Assembly (NCBI GenBank): GCA_947579665.1
Contig: OX388350.1
Location: 91,903,152-91,967,151, forward strand
Direction of reading: 5' to 3'
DNA from: Sympetrum striolatum
Taxonomy: Eukaryota; Arthropoda; Insecta; Odonata; Libellulidae
DNA length: 64,000 nt
Below the pieces are notes generated by a model, which was not told the origin of the DNA, ran no database searches, and was given only the letters and a program-made list of their open reading frames with translations. Position 1 is the stretch's first letter, and each line of letters begins with the position of its first letter. Shown here in pieces: positions 47,104 through 58,429 of the stretch. Position numbers and translations under genes: made by a program.

Positions 47104-47962
47104 TGGTGGGCGCTCTAACATGAAAACTATTAGTCGTATCAATACCAAAATTCATATATAGTATTGTGGTGTGTGCTGTCAGAGTTGATTAGTTTTTGGA
47201 GTAAATCGATCAACCGGAAGTCGAGCTTCATTCATCAAAGCTCATTTTCGGTTTTCAAAATACCTTCATAAATATGATATATAGGTATATTGTATACAGC
47301 TAAAAGTTTTAGATAATGTTATTTACTATAACTTTTGAATTCAACATATTTTTGTATCACCGGTTGATTAGGAGTTATTCGTGAAATACTGATAAACCGG
47401 AAGTAGCTGATTATGTACTTTGTGGGCGCTCTTACATGAAAACTATTAGTTGGATCAACAACAAATTTCATATATAGTATTTTGGCTTGTGTCGTTAGAG
47501 TTGATTAGTTTTTGGGGTAAATCGGTTAACCGGAAGTCGAGCTTCATTCATCAAAGCTCATTTTCGGTTTTCAAAATATCTCCATAAATATTATATTTAG
47601 GTATAGACTATTATGATTAAAAGTTTTAGAAAATATAATTTGCTATATATTTTGTATGAAATATATTTTTATATCACTGATTGTGTAGGAGTTATTTGTG
47701 AAATACTGATAAACCGGAAGTTGCTGATTATGTACGTTGTGGGCGCTCTGGGAGATGGGGCGAAAGGCCATTTCATCGTTTTTCATCGAACATGTCCCGA
47801 AAAACATTATTTATAGTGTTTGTGACGTAAAAGATAATATGATATAAATTAAACATTCCTCTTCCAAGTTTAGATGGAATAAAGAGTTCGAAATTACTGT
47901 CGTATATAAATATTTACATCTTATATATGGAGAAAGTCATGTGCTGGCCACATCAGATTTTT
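46939..47962. mobile_element. Helentron-like non-autonomous element C1
   Basis: 1024 bp. It starts ACTTTCTCCATATA, whose inverse TATATGGAGAAAGT lies just inside the other end. It is followed by a hairpin ATGTG-CTGGC-CACAT and then CAGATTTT. The interior has a (GT)n (47056-47102) and two tandem units of about 315 bp beginning gtgggcgctc. Subterminal inverted repeats, a 3' hairpin, internal tandem units and insertion in T-runs without evident duplication fit the Helentron/HINE group. Confidence 0.72.
47056..47102. repeat. (GT)n microsatellite within C1
   Basis: GT/TG run conserved in position, at different lengths, in C2 and C3. Confidence 0.95.
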
Positions 47963-48602
47963 ACTTTCTCCATATACGAAGTATAGAGAAAGTATTGTTT
48001 TCATGAAAAAATTCGACTTCGAGATTTCAACGGAAATACATGTTTTGGGGTCCCTAGAACACGTTTTGACCATTTTCGGAATGATGTCTGTGTGTATGTG
48101 TGTGTGTGTGTGTGTGTGATAGTGGACGCTCTAACGTGAAATATATTGGTCGTATCAACACCAAACTTCATATATAGTACTGTGGTGTGTGCTGTCAGAG
48201 TTGCTTAGTTTTTGGAGTAAATCGGTCAACCGGAAGTTGAGCTTCATTCTTCAAAGCTCATTTCCGGTTTTCAAAATATCTCCATAAATATGATATTTAG
48301 GTATATACTATTATTTATAAATGTTTTAGAAAATAAAATTTACTATAACTTTTGTATGAAACATATTTTCGTATCACTGATTGTTTAGGAGTTATTCGTG
48401 AAATACTGATAAACCGGAAGTTTCTGATTATGTACTTTGTGGGCGCTCTGAGCTCTATGGGCGAAAGGCCAGTTTCATCGTTTTTCATCCAGCATGTCCC
48501 GAACAACATTATTTATAATGTTTAGAGTTCAAAATTACTGTCGTAGATAAGTATGTACATCTTATATATGGAGAAAGTAATGTGCTGGCCACATCAGATT
48601 TT
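47963..48602. mobile_element. Helentron-like element C2, one internal unit
   Basis: Directly adjoins C1, sharing the T-run. It has the same ends and 3' hairpin, but only one gtgggcgctc unit of the pair, giving 640 bp. The unoccupied site is at about 17487 in T1. Confidence 0.72.
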
Positions 48603-49811
48603 TTATATTAATTTTAAAGGTTCTTAAAATCTACAAAACTTATAACTGTATCTATCATTTAATGGGATAAAAGAATTGAAAACACTATACATTCAATGAT
48701 AGTAATGAAAAAGAACCAAAGGAACGCCAGTTTACGCAAATAGCTATTTCTTAAATTTTCCCGTTTTGTTGTTGATTGATTTGTAAGGATATCCCGAAGG
48801 TTTATGAAAATCGTTGGTTAGAAGAAATAGCGAAAAAAGCCTGAAAAGATGAATGTAAATATTGAGAACGTAATTTTGGAATCAGAATGTTCCGAAGCTT
48901 AAATTTCTACGGAAGTGAACTTTCTTTGGTTAATATATGTTTAATTCTACTCCTGAAAGCAGAGACGGTCCGAGACATGGGCAGTCTGGTAGACCGTCCA
49001 CAGCGTTTGTGGGCTCTTCTCTGATCCCTTGATCAGTAACCTTTCACCGCTCCATTGAAGACCCTTTCTCTCACCCCCACGCAGAAGCTCCCTTTGTTTT
49101 CTTGAGAAGGAAGGTATGCTTGGTACCGATTAACCGTTATGTAGACAAAAACATTAAAAGCAGGCGTAGCACCAAAAGGAGGATTTGCCACAGAGATCCG
49201 CAGCAATAGATTTAAATGTATTTACAAATATTCAATTCTTTTTGCGCTTTGCTCGACTTTGCTCGACTTTGCACGACTAGTCCTTCTAATTTCATTATCC
49301 AAAAGAAATTTTCGAGCGTAAAATATTAAGCGGTTTGTTAAGAGACTGCAGGTTAGATAGCAGTGAGTCCAAAATGATCGGAGCCCTCCGCTGGGTATCT
49401 TATAAGAATATAACTCTGTAAAGACAATAATTATTAGAGATATTCCTTAGCTGTGATTTACATGACGAAATACGCGACGACGTGATCCCTATTCTCAGCG
49501 ATCGTTATTTGTAAATTATTTAGATAGTTGAGTGTATCACATTCTCAGCAATAAGCCTTACGGAGGCTCGCGGATAGTTAATTTAAATGTATTTCTTACT
49601 TAACTATCTTTCATAAATCTGCAACACCATTATTATATTTATGATATACGTATTTTTCTAATTTTTTCTACTTCAGTTGACCTAATTTACAGTAGTTCAT
49701 ATTCTCTTAATTATCGTATCATAATTAAGTATAATCTTTACGAAAACGATCATCCTGCGGGCATGTGGAGCATTAACTGAAATAACCAATTTCATTCTAA
49801 ATCTGCATTGA

Positions 49812-50125
49812 TGGAAAATATTATGCTAGGAAAAAATTTGAGCAGCCAAAGTAATTCTTGTCCAACATTTTAAGAAGAAGAGCGAATTACGCATGAGATT
49901 CGAGCCGATTTAACGAAATACGAATTTAATTCTTTCATAATAAAATACTGCTTCTACCGCAGCAAAAGCAATGACTTTTAGCGAGTATTTGTAAAATATG
50001 TATCATCACAAAAGCCTTCAAAACGTGCCAGGCATAAAGAGGAAGTCGAAAAGCGCGCTCAAAACAGAGAATCTGAAAGACTCGCCCTTCTCGAGTTATG
50101 CTGGTTGCATTTTAGGTGGTAATTT
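49812..50125 (+). pseudogene. broken T2 copy of the T1 104-residue frame
   Basis: Aligned to 20477-20791. The same ATG context and the charged C-terminal coding region are present, but two in-frame stops occur, at TTTTAAGAAGAAG and GACTTTTAGCGAG. If the frame was ever functional, it is dead in this copy. Function unknown. Confidence 0.45.
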
Positions 50126-50629
50126 TTTTATGCTGTTAGCTGTACATATAAGATATTTATCATCTTTATCTACATGACAAGTTTCAAGTTTCCATCTTAT
50201 CACGAAGTAATAAAAAAATCTTAAAATTCGCAATGTAAATTAAACGGGAGAATATTTGCCCTGACCTAGCGTCGAACCAAGGATAATATTTGATGATGTC
50301 TTGATGGTTTTCGTCGGATACGCACAGTTTCCAGCGATACCTCGAATTTCAACTCTCTAATTTGCCGGGAAGTGCCTCAAAAACATTTTCGAAAATCCCC
50401 TCAATGCATCTTTATGGTAAATTGGGACTTCGGGGCCTTCTGGAATCCAACCCATGACACTGAGGTTCAATGTCACCTTTTTTCTGATGGTAACACGTTA
50501 TGGCCAGTACGTCGTAAAAATTTCAAGTAAGTGACACTTGTGGAACATGGTTAGAATTTTGATCCCCTATGAATGAGTGAGTGAGTGAGGTATATCCGGA
50601 GAAACGTCTATATACATAATAGATATACA

Positions 50630-51400
50630 TATATAAAATGGAATCTACTAAGTTTTTTATTTCAAGATGGTTGTATCACCTTTTCACGAAGTGAAGATTG
50701 AACATATCAATTTTAGCAAGTTCAATGTTCATTTATACTTCTTATAGAAACTATACATAACATTTCAACAATATTTCCCTTTTATGAATTCATAGTGTCT
50801 TCTTACTTCGTATAATATTGATGAAACGAGCAAAAAGTACACTTACATGATAATTGCGGTGTAGGCAAGCACAAGTGGAGTTACGATTGAGAAAAAAGGT
50901 AAAAGTTACAATAACGAAAAACCGCACGTGATGGAACTATTTTGAGTTTATATCTGTAATCAGCGATCCAAAATTAGTCTAGAACAGCTATTTGCAGCCA
51001 TGTTACCGAAATAAAGTTAAACTTTATCGCCTGTGTACTTTGATTCAAATTCATTTGCAGCTTTTGCAACCTTATTCATTCAAGGGTTTCTAACATGGTA
51101 GAAATAAAAAAATCAACTTTGGTGTTAAAGGCTGCGGTCGGATAAAAATCACTTTAAAAGAACTTGATGCTTTAGTATGTGGATTAGAATATGGTGTGAG
51201 AATGCTTAGGAGTACCAACCGACATAATGGGAGATGATAAAAATAATACAACAAAAGGATAAAATAGCCGAAAATGAAGTATGAAGTTTTCATTACGTAC
51301 AACGTTTCATGGAAAAAACGAGAACGTCACCATAATTTAAATAATCCAAACATGAAGAAGAGTAACTAAAGAGAGAGAAAGTAATAAACAATCCAGGTGT
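50630..51400. other. unassigned AT-rich sequence
   Basis: No frame of note and no repeat recognised. A short accga/gtcgg-type region near 51130-51220 has no motif that I can name. Confidence 0.4.
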
Positions 51401-52256
51401 TTGATGATAACACGGTATTACAGAGTCATGCCGCGATACGTGACATCCAGAGTTACATCCTCTCTTGGAATGAGCACAAAAAGACCTGTGCTGTGACCCA
51501 AGCGCTGGTTGGGCCAGAGGTCAACTAATTTGACCTGCCGCCTAATTTCTCTGAAATACTAACGTAGACTTGTCACTAGCCAACCTGCATTCCTGTGCGA
51601 CCGCGCATTATATAAACATCGAGCGTTCGGAGTGAGAAAAATTGTGGAATGTTCTAAAGATCTCAGTACTGAAATTTTGTGAGGGCTAAACCATAATTAA
51701 CGATTGATTGATAGTAAAAATATCTAGGATACAGTTCAGTACGTAACATTTCAGGTTATATACAGAACTCGTATAACTGATTCACATTTCTCATTCAATC
51801 GTAAAAAGTATCTGCATTGATCGATACATTTCTAATGGATCATCTCCATCATAGCATTTTAATTTTTACCATAAGTCAAGTTCGTTTTTCATGCTGCACG
51901 GAACAACACTTCAAACTTCTTTCTTTACTTTGGAATATTTTGTTCGTTTTCGGTACTACAGTTTACATCAAGTATAACCTTTTCTTTTTTTCCTATTTTG
52001 TATTTACATAATATTAACTTACTTTAGATTATTTTTTATGCCTAAATTATGATTTTAACTCTCTGATATAATTATTTTAGAGCGTTATTTTGGATTGATC
52101 TTGTTTTATTTTGATTTTTTCTAGTTCAGTCATATTTTTTTATCACAAGTGTATGTATCTACTTACTGTATTCTCTGCATTTCATTTTTTACCAACTTTC
52201 ATTATTTGTCTTGATAATATGTCTCTAACATTTCTTGTAATTTTCCAGGTTATATG
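51400..52256. other. unassigned, partly GC-richer
   Basis: 51410-51660 is richer in GC than its surroundings and could be the end of an unrecognised retroelement. It contains an inverted AGGTCA pair at 51518-51536. 51660-52256 is T-rich without genes. Confidence 0.35.
51605..51640 (+). promoter_or_regulatory. possible TATA-type promoter
   Basis: TATATAAA at 51609-51616 lies in a locally GC-richer stretch, with a tcggagtg start-like sequence about 25 bases downstream. No gene follows that I recognise, so this is weak. Confidence 0.22.
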
Positions 52257-52258
52257 TA

Positions 52259-52335
52259 CAGTCCTGGCCAAAATTAACGCAGCACCAGTCGTAAGGATCG
52301 CTAGGGAGGTGCTACGTTAATTTTGGCCAGGAGTG
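52259..52335. mobile_element. 77 bp Tc1/mariner-type MITE
   Basis: Inverted ends CAGTCCTGGCCAAAATTAAC and CACTCCTGGCCAAAATTAAC leave only about 20 bases between the arms. TA duplications flank it at 52257-52258 and 52336-52337. The TIR sequence is typical of mariner-related elements. Confidence 0.88.
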
Positions 52336-52379
52336 TACATTGTTTTCTTTAATGTCTTTTAGTTTTTGCTATCGGTAGG

Positions 52380-52632
52380 TTTGCGCAGGTTTTTCACACC
52401 CCCCTTCTTTGTGGGTGTTTTCCTGCAGCGGATATTTTTTCCTAAGCTTTTCTTAGGTTTTATTTCATCCGCAATCCCTTCTTACATTTTCTTCTATTTC
52501 CCTCTAAGTTTTCATTGATATATGTAATATACTTATAATTATGTAACAACTTACCGACAGATTGGATGGAAGAGGGGACTTTTTAGTCTCAATCTCGCCT
52601 ATAATAAAGACCCTAATAATAATACTGTACGG
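52380..52632 (+). mobile_element. probable LINE 3' tail with two hairpins
   Basis: Two nested-stem hairpins lie at 52385-52426 and 52428-52472. They are followed by a pyrimidine-rich stretch and a cgcctataataaagaccc segment with polyadenylation-like AATAAA and TAATAA repeats (52600-52632). The composition suits the 3' untranslated region of a non-LTR element. The family is not determined. Confidence 0.45.
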
Positions 52633-52639
52633 CAAATTT

Positions 52640-53734
52640 AGGCATTCAAAGATATCGAGGAAGACCGCATTGTCGTACCAAAAGAGCGATGATTTACAGA
52701 AATCAGGCCCGTCATGCGGTAAACGATGAAAACAAAATATCGAGGCGCCCGTTAGTTAGGGGAATGCTTCCCCTTTTTTACGGAAACACGGACACAGAGG
52801 CGTCTTCAAATAGCTTTGCATCGAGCAGCACCACGAGCCTACCCTGACAGTAGAGCACCTGTATTCGTCAAGACTTTCATTCGGTAGATACGAATGGAAT
52901 TGCCGTTTGATTTTCAAATAGGAAAATGGAGGTAATAAACAATAGTTTCCCTTGATGTGCAGAAGATATCTGTTTTCGTTGGATGTGAACCATCAATGGG
53001 AACACCAGAACCTATTAGGCCGGACATTTTGATATTATTTTATAATCGATGTGAGAAGGCGTACGCAAATACGCACTAATACGCAAAAGTATCTTAAATT
53101 TTGTTTTGCGTGAAGAGTAAGATTATGGATACATAATTCAAGAAAAGGGTTCTGCCGCATATCTTGCAACCCCGCCTTAATAGATTTAGGGCTCTTTTGC
53201 ACGCTCCCCTTGCGAGGCCCCTACAGTTTAGAACTATCGCACCCAACCCTCTGTGCAGAAAGATGGGGTGGATAGAAGGGTGGGCAAAAACAACGGTTCT
53301 TCGAGAACAGAATTCTAATAGCACTCATTATCCGGTACTGATTAGTGCGTTTTAAGTAATAGTTGGTATCAGGATGGTTTTCATGATTTTTTCTTTGACT
53401 ATATTTCCTACCACAAATTTGGAATGAGCATATGACTTCCTAAAATAATTTTATAAGTCCCATATGTATGCGAAGGACATTATTAAAATTTAACATTAAT
53501 TGTAATAATAAAATAATTGATAATAATGAAAAATTTGCATACCCTGAATTATTTTGAAATGTGTTAATAGACCAGAAACAAACTGATCACTGATCGGTAG
53601 ATACTTATGACGCATTAAAGCCGTTTTTAATAAGAATTTGTCATAGCACAGGCCAGTATTTACGTAACATCAATAAAATTAAAACTAAGAAGATAAATGG
53701 AGACGGATAATGATTCGTGATAATACAATACTTG
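52640..53734. other. unassigned sequence
   Basis: No gene recognised. 53150-53300 is GC-richer with short frames on both strands, none with a motif. Confidence 0.4.
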
Positions 53735-53742
53735 CTTGTAAT

Positions 53743-54001
53743 CAGGGCCGGCTTAAGATGAAAAAAGGGCATTCCACTTATGAGGCCCTTTCACCTCCCA
53801 TTTTTAAGTTTGTAAATTACATGAGAGATAATAAAATACATCATTACTGTGATATATATCAATATGTCTCCTTATTTTCGGTTCAGTGTTTTAGTGTTCA
53901 CCGATTTTAGAATAGTGTATTTTACCTTTTTGCTAACAATTTGAATGTAGGCCCCTCTTGATCTTGAGGCTGAGTTAGCCTATTGGAAAAATCCGGCCCT
54001 G
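53743..54001. mobile_element. hAT-type MITE, 259 bp
   Basis: Ends CAGGGCCGG are inverted. Eight-base duplications cttgtaat (53735-53742) and cttctaat (54002-54009) differ at one position. The 8 bp size and the CAGGG terminus are those of hAT elements. No transposase. Confidence 0.88.
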
Positions 54002-54010
54002 CTTCTAATG

Positions 54011-54135
54011 TATAGTCGAACCTCGATAACTCGAATCTCAAGAGACGGGATAAAAGTTCGAGTTACCGAGGTTTCAAGTAATCAAGGTTTATCACTTATC
54101 GAGGTTCTATAACCTAGAATTCGACTTATCGAGGT
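54011..54135. mobile_element. pogo-type terminal fragment
   Basis: Begins tatagtcgaacctcgataac and holds several copies of a TCGAGTTACCGAGG / TATCGAGGTT motif, like pogo-family ends and subterminal repeats. The opposite end was not found. Confidence 0.6.
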
Positions 54136-54420
54136 TTTCTTATGATTACCACTGAATTAAAATTTCATTTTTGATTAAGACCATCCAACAAAATCTAGTG
54201 ACTTATTAAGAATTTTTTTCAGTACTTACTTAAAAGTGGGGTAATAAATCCGGGGAAATAAAAGAGACAGCTGGTATTAGGAACATTTTAATTACTTAAG
54301 CTTTTTCTTTGGGTAAATTCATATTTTCATAACAATTAAAAGTTGTACATCTCTCAGAATAAGGAATGAATTACTGTACAAACTTTGGTAATCAGCAACA
54401 CATAAAATCAAGATATATAT
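54136..54420. other. AT-rich sequence, no gene seen
   Basis: Nothing recognised. Confidence 0.4.
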
Positions 54421-54469
54421 ATATTTTTTTTTTGTATTGTTTTTCCACCTTTTTCTTTGTATTTAACAT

Positions 54470-54560
54470 TAGTTATCCTTAATGGTTAGGTGTAAGAGAG
54501 GTCCTAATGGGCCTAACTTCGCCAAATAAAGAGTTTTTATTATAATTATTATTATAAAAA
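54470..54560 (+). mobile_element. LINE 3' tail
   Basis: ggcctaacttcgccaaataa followed by agagtttttattataattattattataa resembles the 3' end and short-repeat tail of non-LTR retrotransposons. Only the tail is present (5' truncation). Confidence 0.5.
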
Positions 54561-56000
54561 GGCCGCAGGTTCAATTTTTTACGTTATGATATTATATCGA
54601 CTCAATATTCTAGCAAATCAATTAACTTAGGGCTATTGGACGACGGTTATTAATCTTAGTTAAGTCGGTTATTCTGAATTAAAATTATTCGCGTGAGTTT
54701 CTTATCACAGGTTAGCAGATATAGGCAATGTACGTTTAATGAACTGCTAAAATTGATTAATAAACATGTGAAACAAACCGTACACAAAGAAGACAACTCT
54801 TGTTGAATGATACTTTATTAATAAACATTGGAAAGAGAATTTTTTTGTGGGAAAAAATCTACAAGAATTTCGGAAGCGTGCCATATTTGATACCTATACA
54901 AATGCCCTTTTGAGAACAGGAGAATGTGAAAGAAGGAATGCCAGAGAATCCCTCTGAACCTCTGCTATGAAGATGTCCCTCTTGTTCCTCCCACGAGGCA
55001 AATGCGGAAGTAGTAGCTCAACATGTGAAGAATATAATGAGAAGAAATAACTCAACCCTGTATAGTCTTTGCAGATACTCAACTGCAGAACCACTTTCTT
55101 AAATTAAGTATCCCTAATCTTATTCTTCACGCAAAACATAAAATTTAAAATACTTTTGCGGGGGAGGGAGTACCTTCGTGGAATGCCATAGAATATATAA
55201 GGAACCTTCGTAATTTTCACCAATCGCCTGAATTCCACGGAAGTGAAACCGCTGGTCCCTGATGCATTTACTATGGAAATTACGAAGTTGACTTATGTAT
55301 TTGACTATTTTTTCGTTTTAGCTATTTATTATTATAAGTGCTTCTTCATTGCATATATATTTCCGAGAGTTTCATCGCCAAGTAATAGTGGTAAAATATT
55401 AATTATTTCGATAAGAAAACAAATTTTTCGTACCACAGATGGGACTTGTCTGTTTTGTAGAAGTGAAATGATGTTTGTTTTGAAATCCTGAAGAGAGAGC
55501 TTTGTAAGCTAATTGCAGGTGGAAATTGATCGCCTCATTCATCGCGCAATTCTTCTACATTCTTAATTTTAAAAACTGTATTCATTCAGCAATATTACCG
55601 ATTTGTCTATTCATTGGCATAATTCTTACAGGAAATTGTTCACGATACGTATTCTTAGAAAAATATAGGAATTGTGATTTTACATTAGAGAGTTCAATCC
55701 GAAGTCACACTTTAAATGATTTTTAAGACCTCTTTCCTATTTATCCTTTACTTACTTACGAAACCGTTTCTAGATATCGCTTCCCGTGCGCCTAAAGTGC
55801 TAACTTTCCTCAGTTCGGGTGCTCTCAATTCTTGATAATGACTTTTAACGTCTTTAAGATAACTATGAGACAAAAATAACGAATTATCCCTCAAATACAA
55901 TTTTTAAGTTTTCCTTGTAAATTTTCTTACAATAAAACAATAACCTCAAAACACTAAATTTGTGTGTTCGATATATATTTCAATTGCATTCATCATTCGT
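54561..56000. other. unassigned AT-rich sequence
   Basis: Short frames at 54894-55094 (minus) and 55243-55491 (plus) have no recognisable motif and are not called. A GC-richer patch lies at 55150-55260. Confidence 0.4.
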
Positions 56001-56006
56001 AAATGA

Positions 56007-56572
56007 ACCAATAGACCATCTTTCATCTCACTTTTGAGCTCCCTCCAGCCCAAAATTTCCTTCTCACACGAGCTAGAATTTAGCCGTACCTTCAATATCC
56101 TTGATCTAACCATGTGCCTTAGAAACCAAAAGATTGATTTCAGTATTAATCGTAAACCCACTTCCACTATTATCATCATCCCTTCCGTTTCTAATCACCA
56201 TCGTTCACACAAACAAGCTTCCATCCATAGTCTCATCAATAGATTATTGAAAAAACCTTAATCCCCAGTAATTATTCCGGTGAATTCAATACCATTAAAG
56301 AAATAGCTAATGCCAACAGTTAAGAAATATCTTGTAGCTAAGCGACTTTTTCCTCTTGACTCACAGTTTCCGGCTAAAAGCCCTCGACGGGCGGCCCTTC
56401 CTTTTTAAGGTTCCATTTCTGATCAATTCCAAAATATTTTTTAAAACATTTAACGTAATTCCTGGTTTTGAAAATAATAGTACGTAATGGAAACTGTTTT
56501 TGAACTCCAAAGATAAATTTCAACCAATGGATAATTCTGGGGTGTATAAATTACATTGTAACAACTGCGATC

Positions 56573-56580
<8 letters not shown>
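56007..56580 (+). pseudogene. Penelope-like element, RT C-terminus and start of GIY-YIG
   Basis: Minor-frame coding remains of a Penelope-like retroelement. 56034-56261 encodes PKISFSHELEF, then a FNILDLTMCLRN segment and SINRKPTST, matching the late RT region of this group (LDLTI...YRKPT). HKQASIHSLINRLLKKP follows, then a stop. At 56500-56580 the start of the GIY-YIG endonuclease appears (NSGVYKLHCNNCDRIYI), where the reading runs into (TA)n and is lost. Frameshifts separate the two parts. The element would have copied RNA into DNA using both domains. Confidence 0.75.

Positions 56581-56655
<75 letters not shown>
56574..56655. repeat. (TA)n microsatellite inside the GIY-YIG codons
   Basis: About 82 bases of TA. 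It starts at the Tyr-Ile codons of a GIY-YIG motif and ends at the (ATC)n tail of the neighbouring LINE. Confidence 0.95.
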
Positions 56656-56657
<2 letters not shown>

Positions 56658-56665
56658 CATCATCA

Positions 56666-57295
56666 TCAGCCATTTTCAATCCGACGTCGGATGAAGGCCT
56701 CCCCAAGTACTTTCCAATTTTCTCTGTCCTTAACTTCTCGTTGCCACGTTACACCTAAGTACTTGATGATGTCTCTATTCCACCTGTCCATAAGTCTTCT
56801 TCTTGGTCTCTTCACATCTCTTGGTATCCAGTTGAGAACTGCAGATATCCAACGGTTCTCGTTTCTTCTCAAAACATGGCCGGCCCACCTCCATTTTAGT
56901 GATCTTACCTTATCTATAATGTCTGTAACTCCAGTCATAATTCTCACCCAAGTGTTGCGTTTCCTGTCTCTTCTTGTGATTCCCAACATACAGCGCTCCA
57001 TGCTCCCTTGTGTTGTCTGAAGTTTCTGGGTTATTGCAGCATTTAACACCCAAATTTCACTACCATAGGTGAGGACAGGTAAAATGTATTGGTTGAGCAC
57101 CTTCCTTTTCAAAACCATTGGCATTCTTGACTTCAGAATGTGTGAGTTCCTACCAAACTCGCTCCAGCCAAGTTTCATTCTTCTGTTTACTTTATCAATC
57201 CTGTTTTCCTCCCCAGTTGTTACAAGTTGTCCCAGGTATGTGTATTCCCAGCAAACATCCAGAGGTTTTTCTTGAAGTTTGACTGGTTCTTGCAC
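56666..57295 (-). pseudogene. LINE reverse transcriptase, C-terminal region
   Basis: The longest surviving frame of this LINE (209 codons). It includes YTYLGQLVTTGEE near residue 19, LPVLTYGSEIWVL near residue 72, SMERCMLGITRRDRKRN near residue 97 and KWRWAGHVLRRNENRW near residue 134. This order and wording are typical of the thumb and tail of RTE-type and related endonuclease/RT LINE proteins. The natural stop is followed by a (GATGAT)n tail, so the 3' end is complete. The start is arbitrary because the upstream gene is cut by C3. Confidence 0.87.
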
Positions 57296-57310
57296 TGCAA
57301 AAGAATTATT

Positions 57311-58316
57311 ACTTTCTCCCTATACGAAGTATAGAGAAAGTATTGTTTTCATGAAAAAATTTGACTTGATTTCAACGGAAATACACGTTTTGGGGTCCCT
57401 AGAACACGTTTTAACCATTTTCGGAATGATGTCTGTGTGTATGTGTGTGTGTGTGATAGTGGGCGCTATAACGTGAAAACTGTTGGTCGTATCAATACCA
57501 AACTTCATATATAGTATTTTGGTGTGTGCTGTCAGAGTCGTTTAGTTTTTGGAGTAAATCGGTATACCGGAAGTCGAGCTTCATTTATCAAATCTCATTT
57601 CCGGTTTTCAAAATATCTCCATAAATATGATATATACGTATATTGTATTACTTATAAAAGTTTTAGATAATATAATTTAGTATAACTTTTGTATTTAACA
57701 TATTTTCGTATCACCGGTTGATTAGGAGTTATTCGTGAAATACCGATAAACCGGAAGTAGCTGTTATGTACTTTGTGGGCGCTCTAACATAAAAACCATT
57801 CGCTGTATCAACACTTAATTTCATATATAGTACTTTGGTTGATGTCGTTAGAGTTGATTAGTTTTTGGAGTAAATCGGTTAACCGGAAGTCGAGCTTCAT
57901 TCTTCAAAGCTCATTTCCGGTTTTCAAAATATCTCCATAAATATGATATTTAGGTATATACTATTATTTTAAAACGTTTTAGAAAATGTTATTTACTATA
58001 AATTTTGTTCGAAACATATTTTTGTATCACTGATTGTTTAGGAGTTATTCGTGGAATACTGATAAACCGGAAGTTGCAGATTATGTACTTTGTGGGCGCT
58101 CTGGGCTCTATAGGCGAAAGGCCAATTTCATACTTTTTCATCGAACATACCCCAAAAAACATTATTTATAATGTTTGTGACGTCAAAGATAATAATATAT
58201 AAATTAATCACTCATCTTACAAGTTTAGATGGAATATAGAGTTCGAAAATACTGTCGTAGATAAATATTTACATCTTATATATGGAGAAAGTCATGTGCT
58301 TGCCACATCAGATTTT
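57311..58316. mobile_element. Helentron-like element C3 inside the LINE
   Basis: 1006 bp with the same ends as C1 and C2: ACTTTCTCC at one side, and GGAGAAAGT then ATGTG...CACATCAGATTTT at the other. Its hairpin loop has one changed base. Two internal gtgggcgct units. It is inserted in the LINE between the palm and C-terminal segments. Confidence 0.74.
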
Positions 58317-58429
58317 ACATTACCTTTGTTTTTGTTAGGTTTATCCTGAGTCCTATCTTCTGTCCCGCTGTGTTTAGCGCTTCAAATCTTGAAGTTAAAT
58401 ATTCTGCGTTAGCTAAAAAGAGAACTATA

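Larger units (their letters stand above)
45648..50142. mobile_element. large TIR element T2, 4495 bp, second copy of T1
   Basis: Ends CAGCTAACAGCA are inverted, with TA at 45646-45647 and 50143-50144. It aligns with T1 from about 16255 onward. It lacks T1's left 1.1 kb and the segment matching 17945-19420, and it carries two extra Helentron-like insertions (46939-48602). The right-end frame seen in T1 is destroyed by nonsense changes here. No transposase is recognised. Confidence 0.84.
44972..50629 (-). mobile_element. B-box Helitron unit H28, split by T2
   Basis: The CTCG end and hairpin lie at the left, then a deletion removes the first monomer. Boxes are near 45122, 45289, 45446 and 45609. 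T2 interrupts at 45648-50142. The body resumes with a mutated fifth box near 50272 and a lost sixth box (ggaatccaaccc). The 5' end is the gtggaacatgg variant followed by gagtgagtgagtgagg and a cap remnant. Confidence 0.82.

Noticed and set aside
51400..51660. Possible solo LTR
   Set aside because: No paired TG...CA ends with a target duplication and no primer site could be found.
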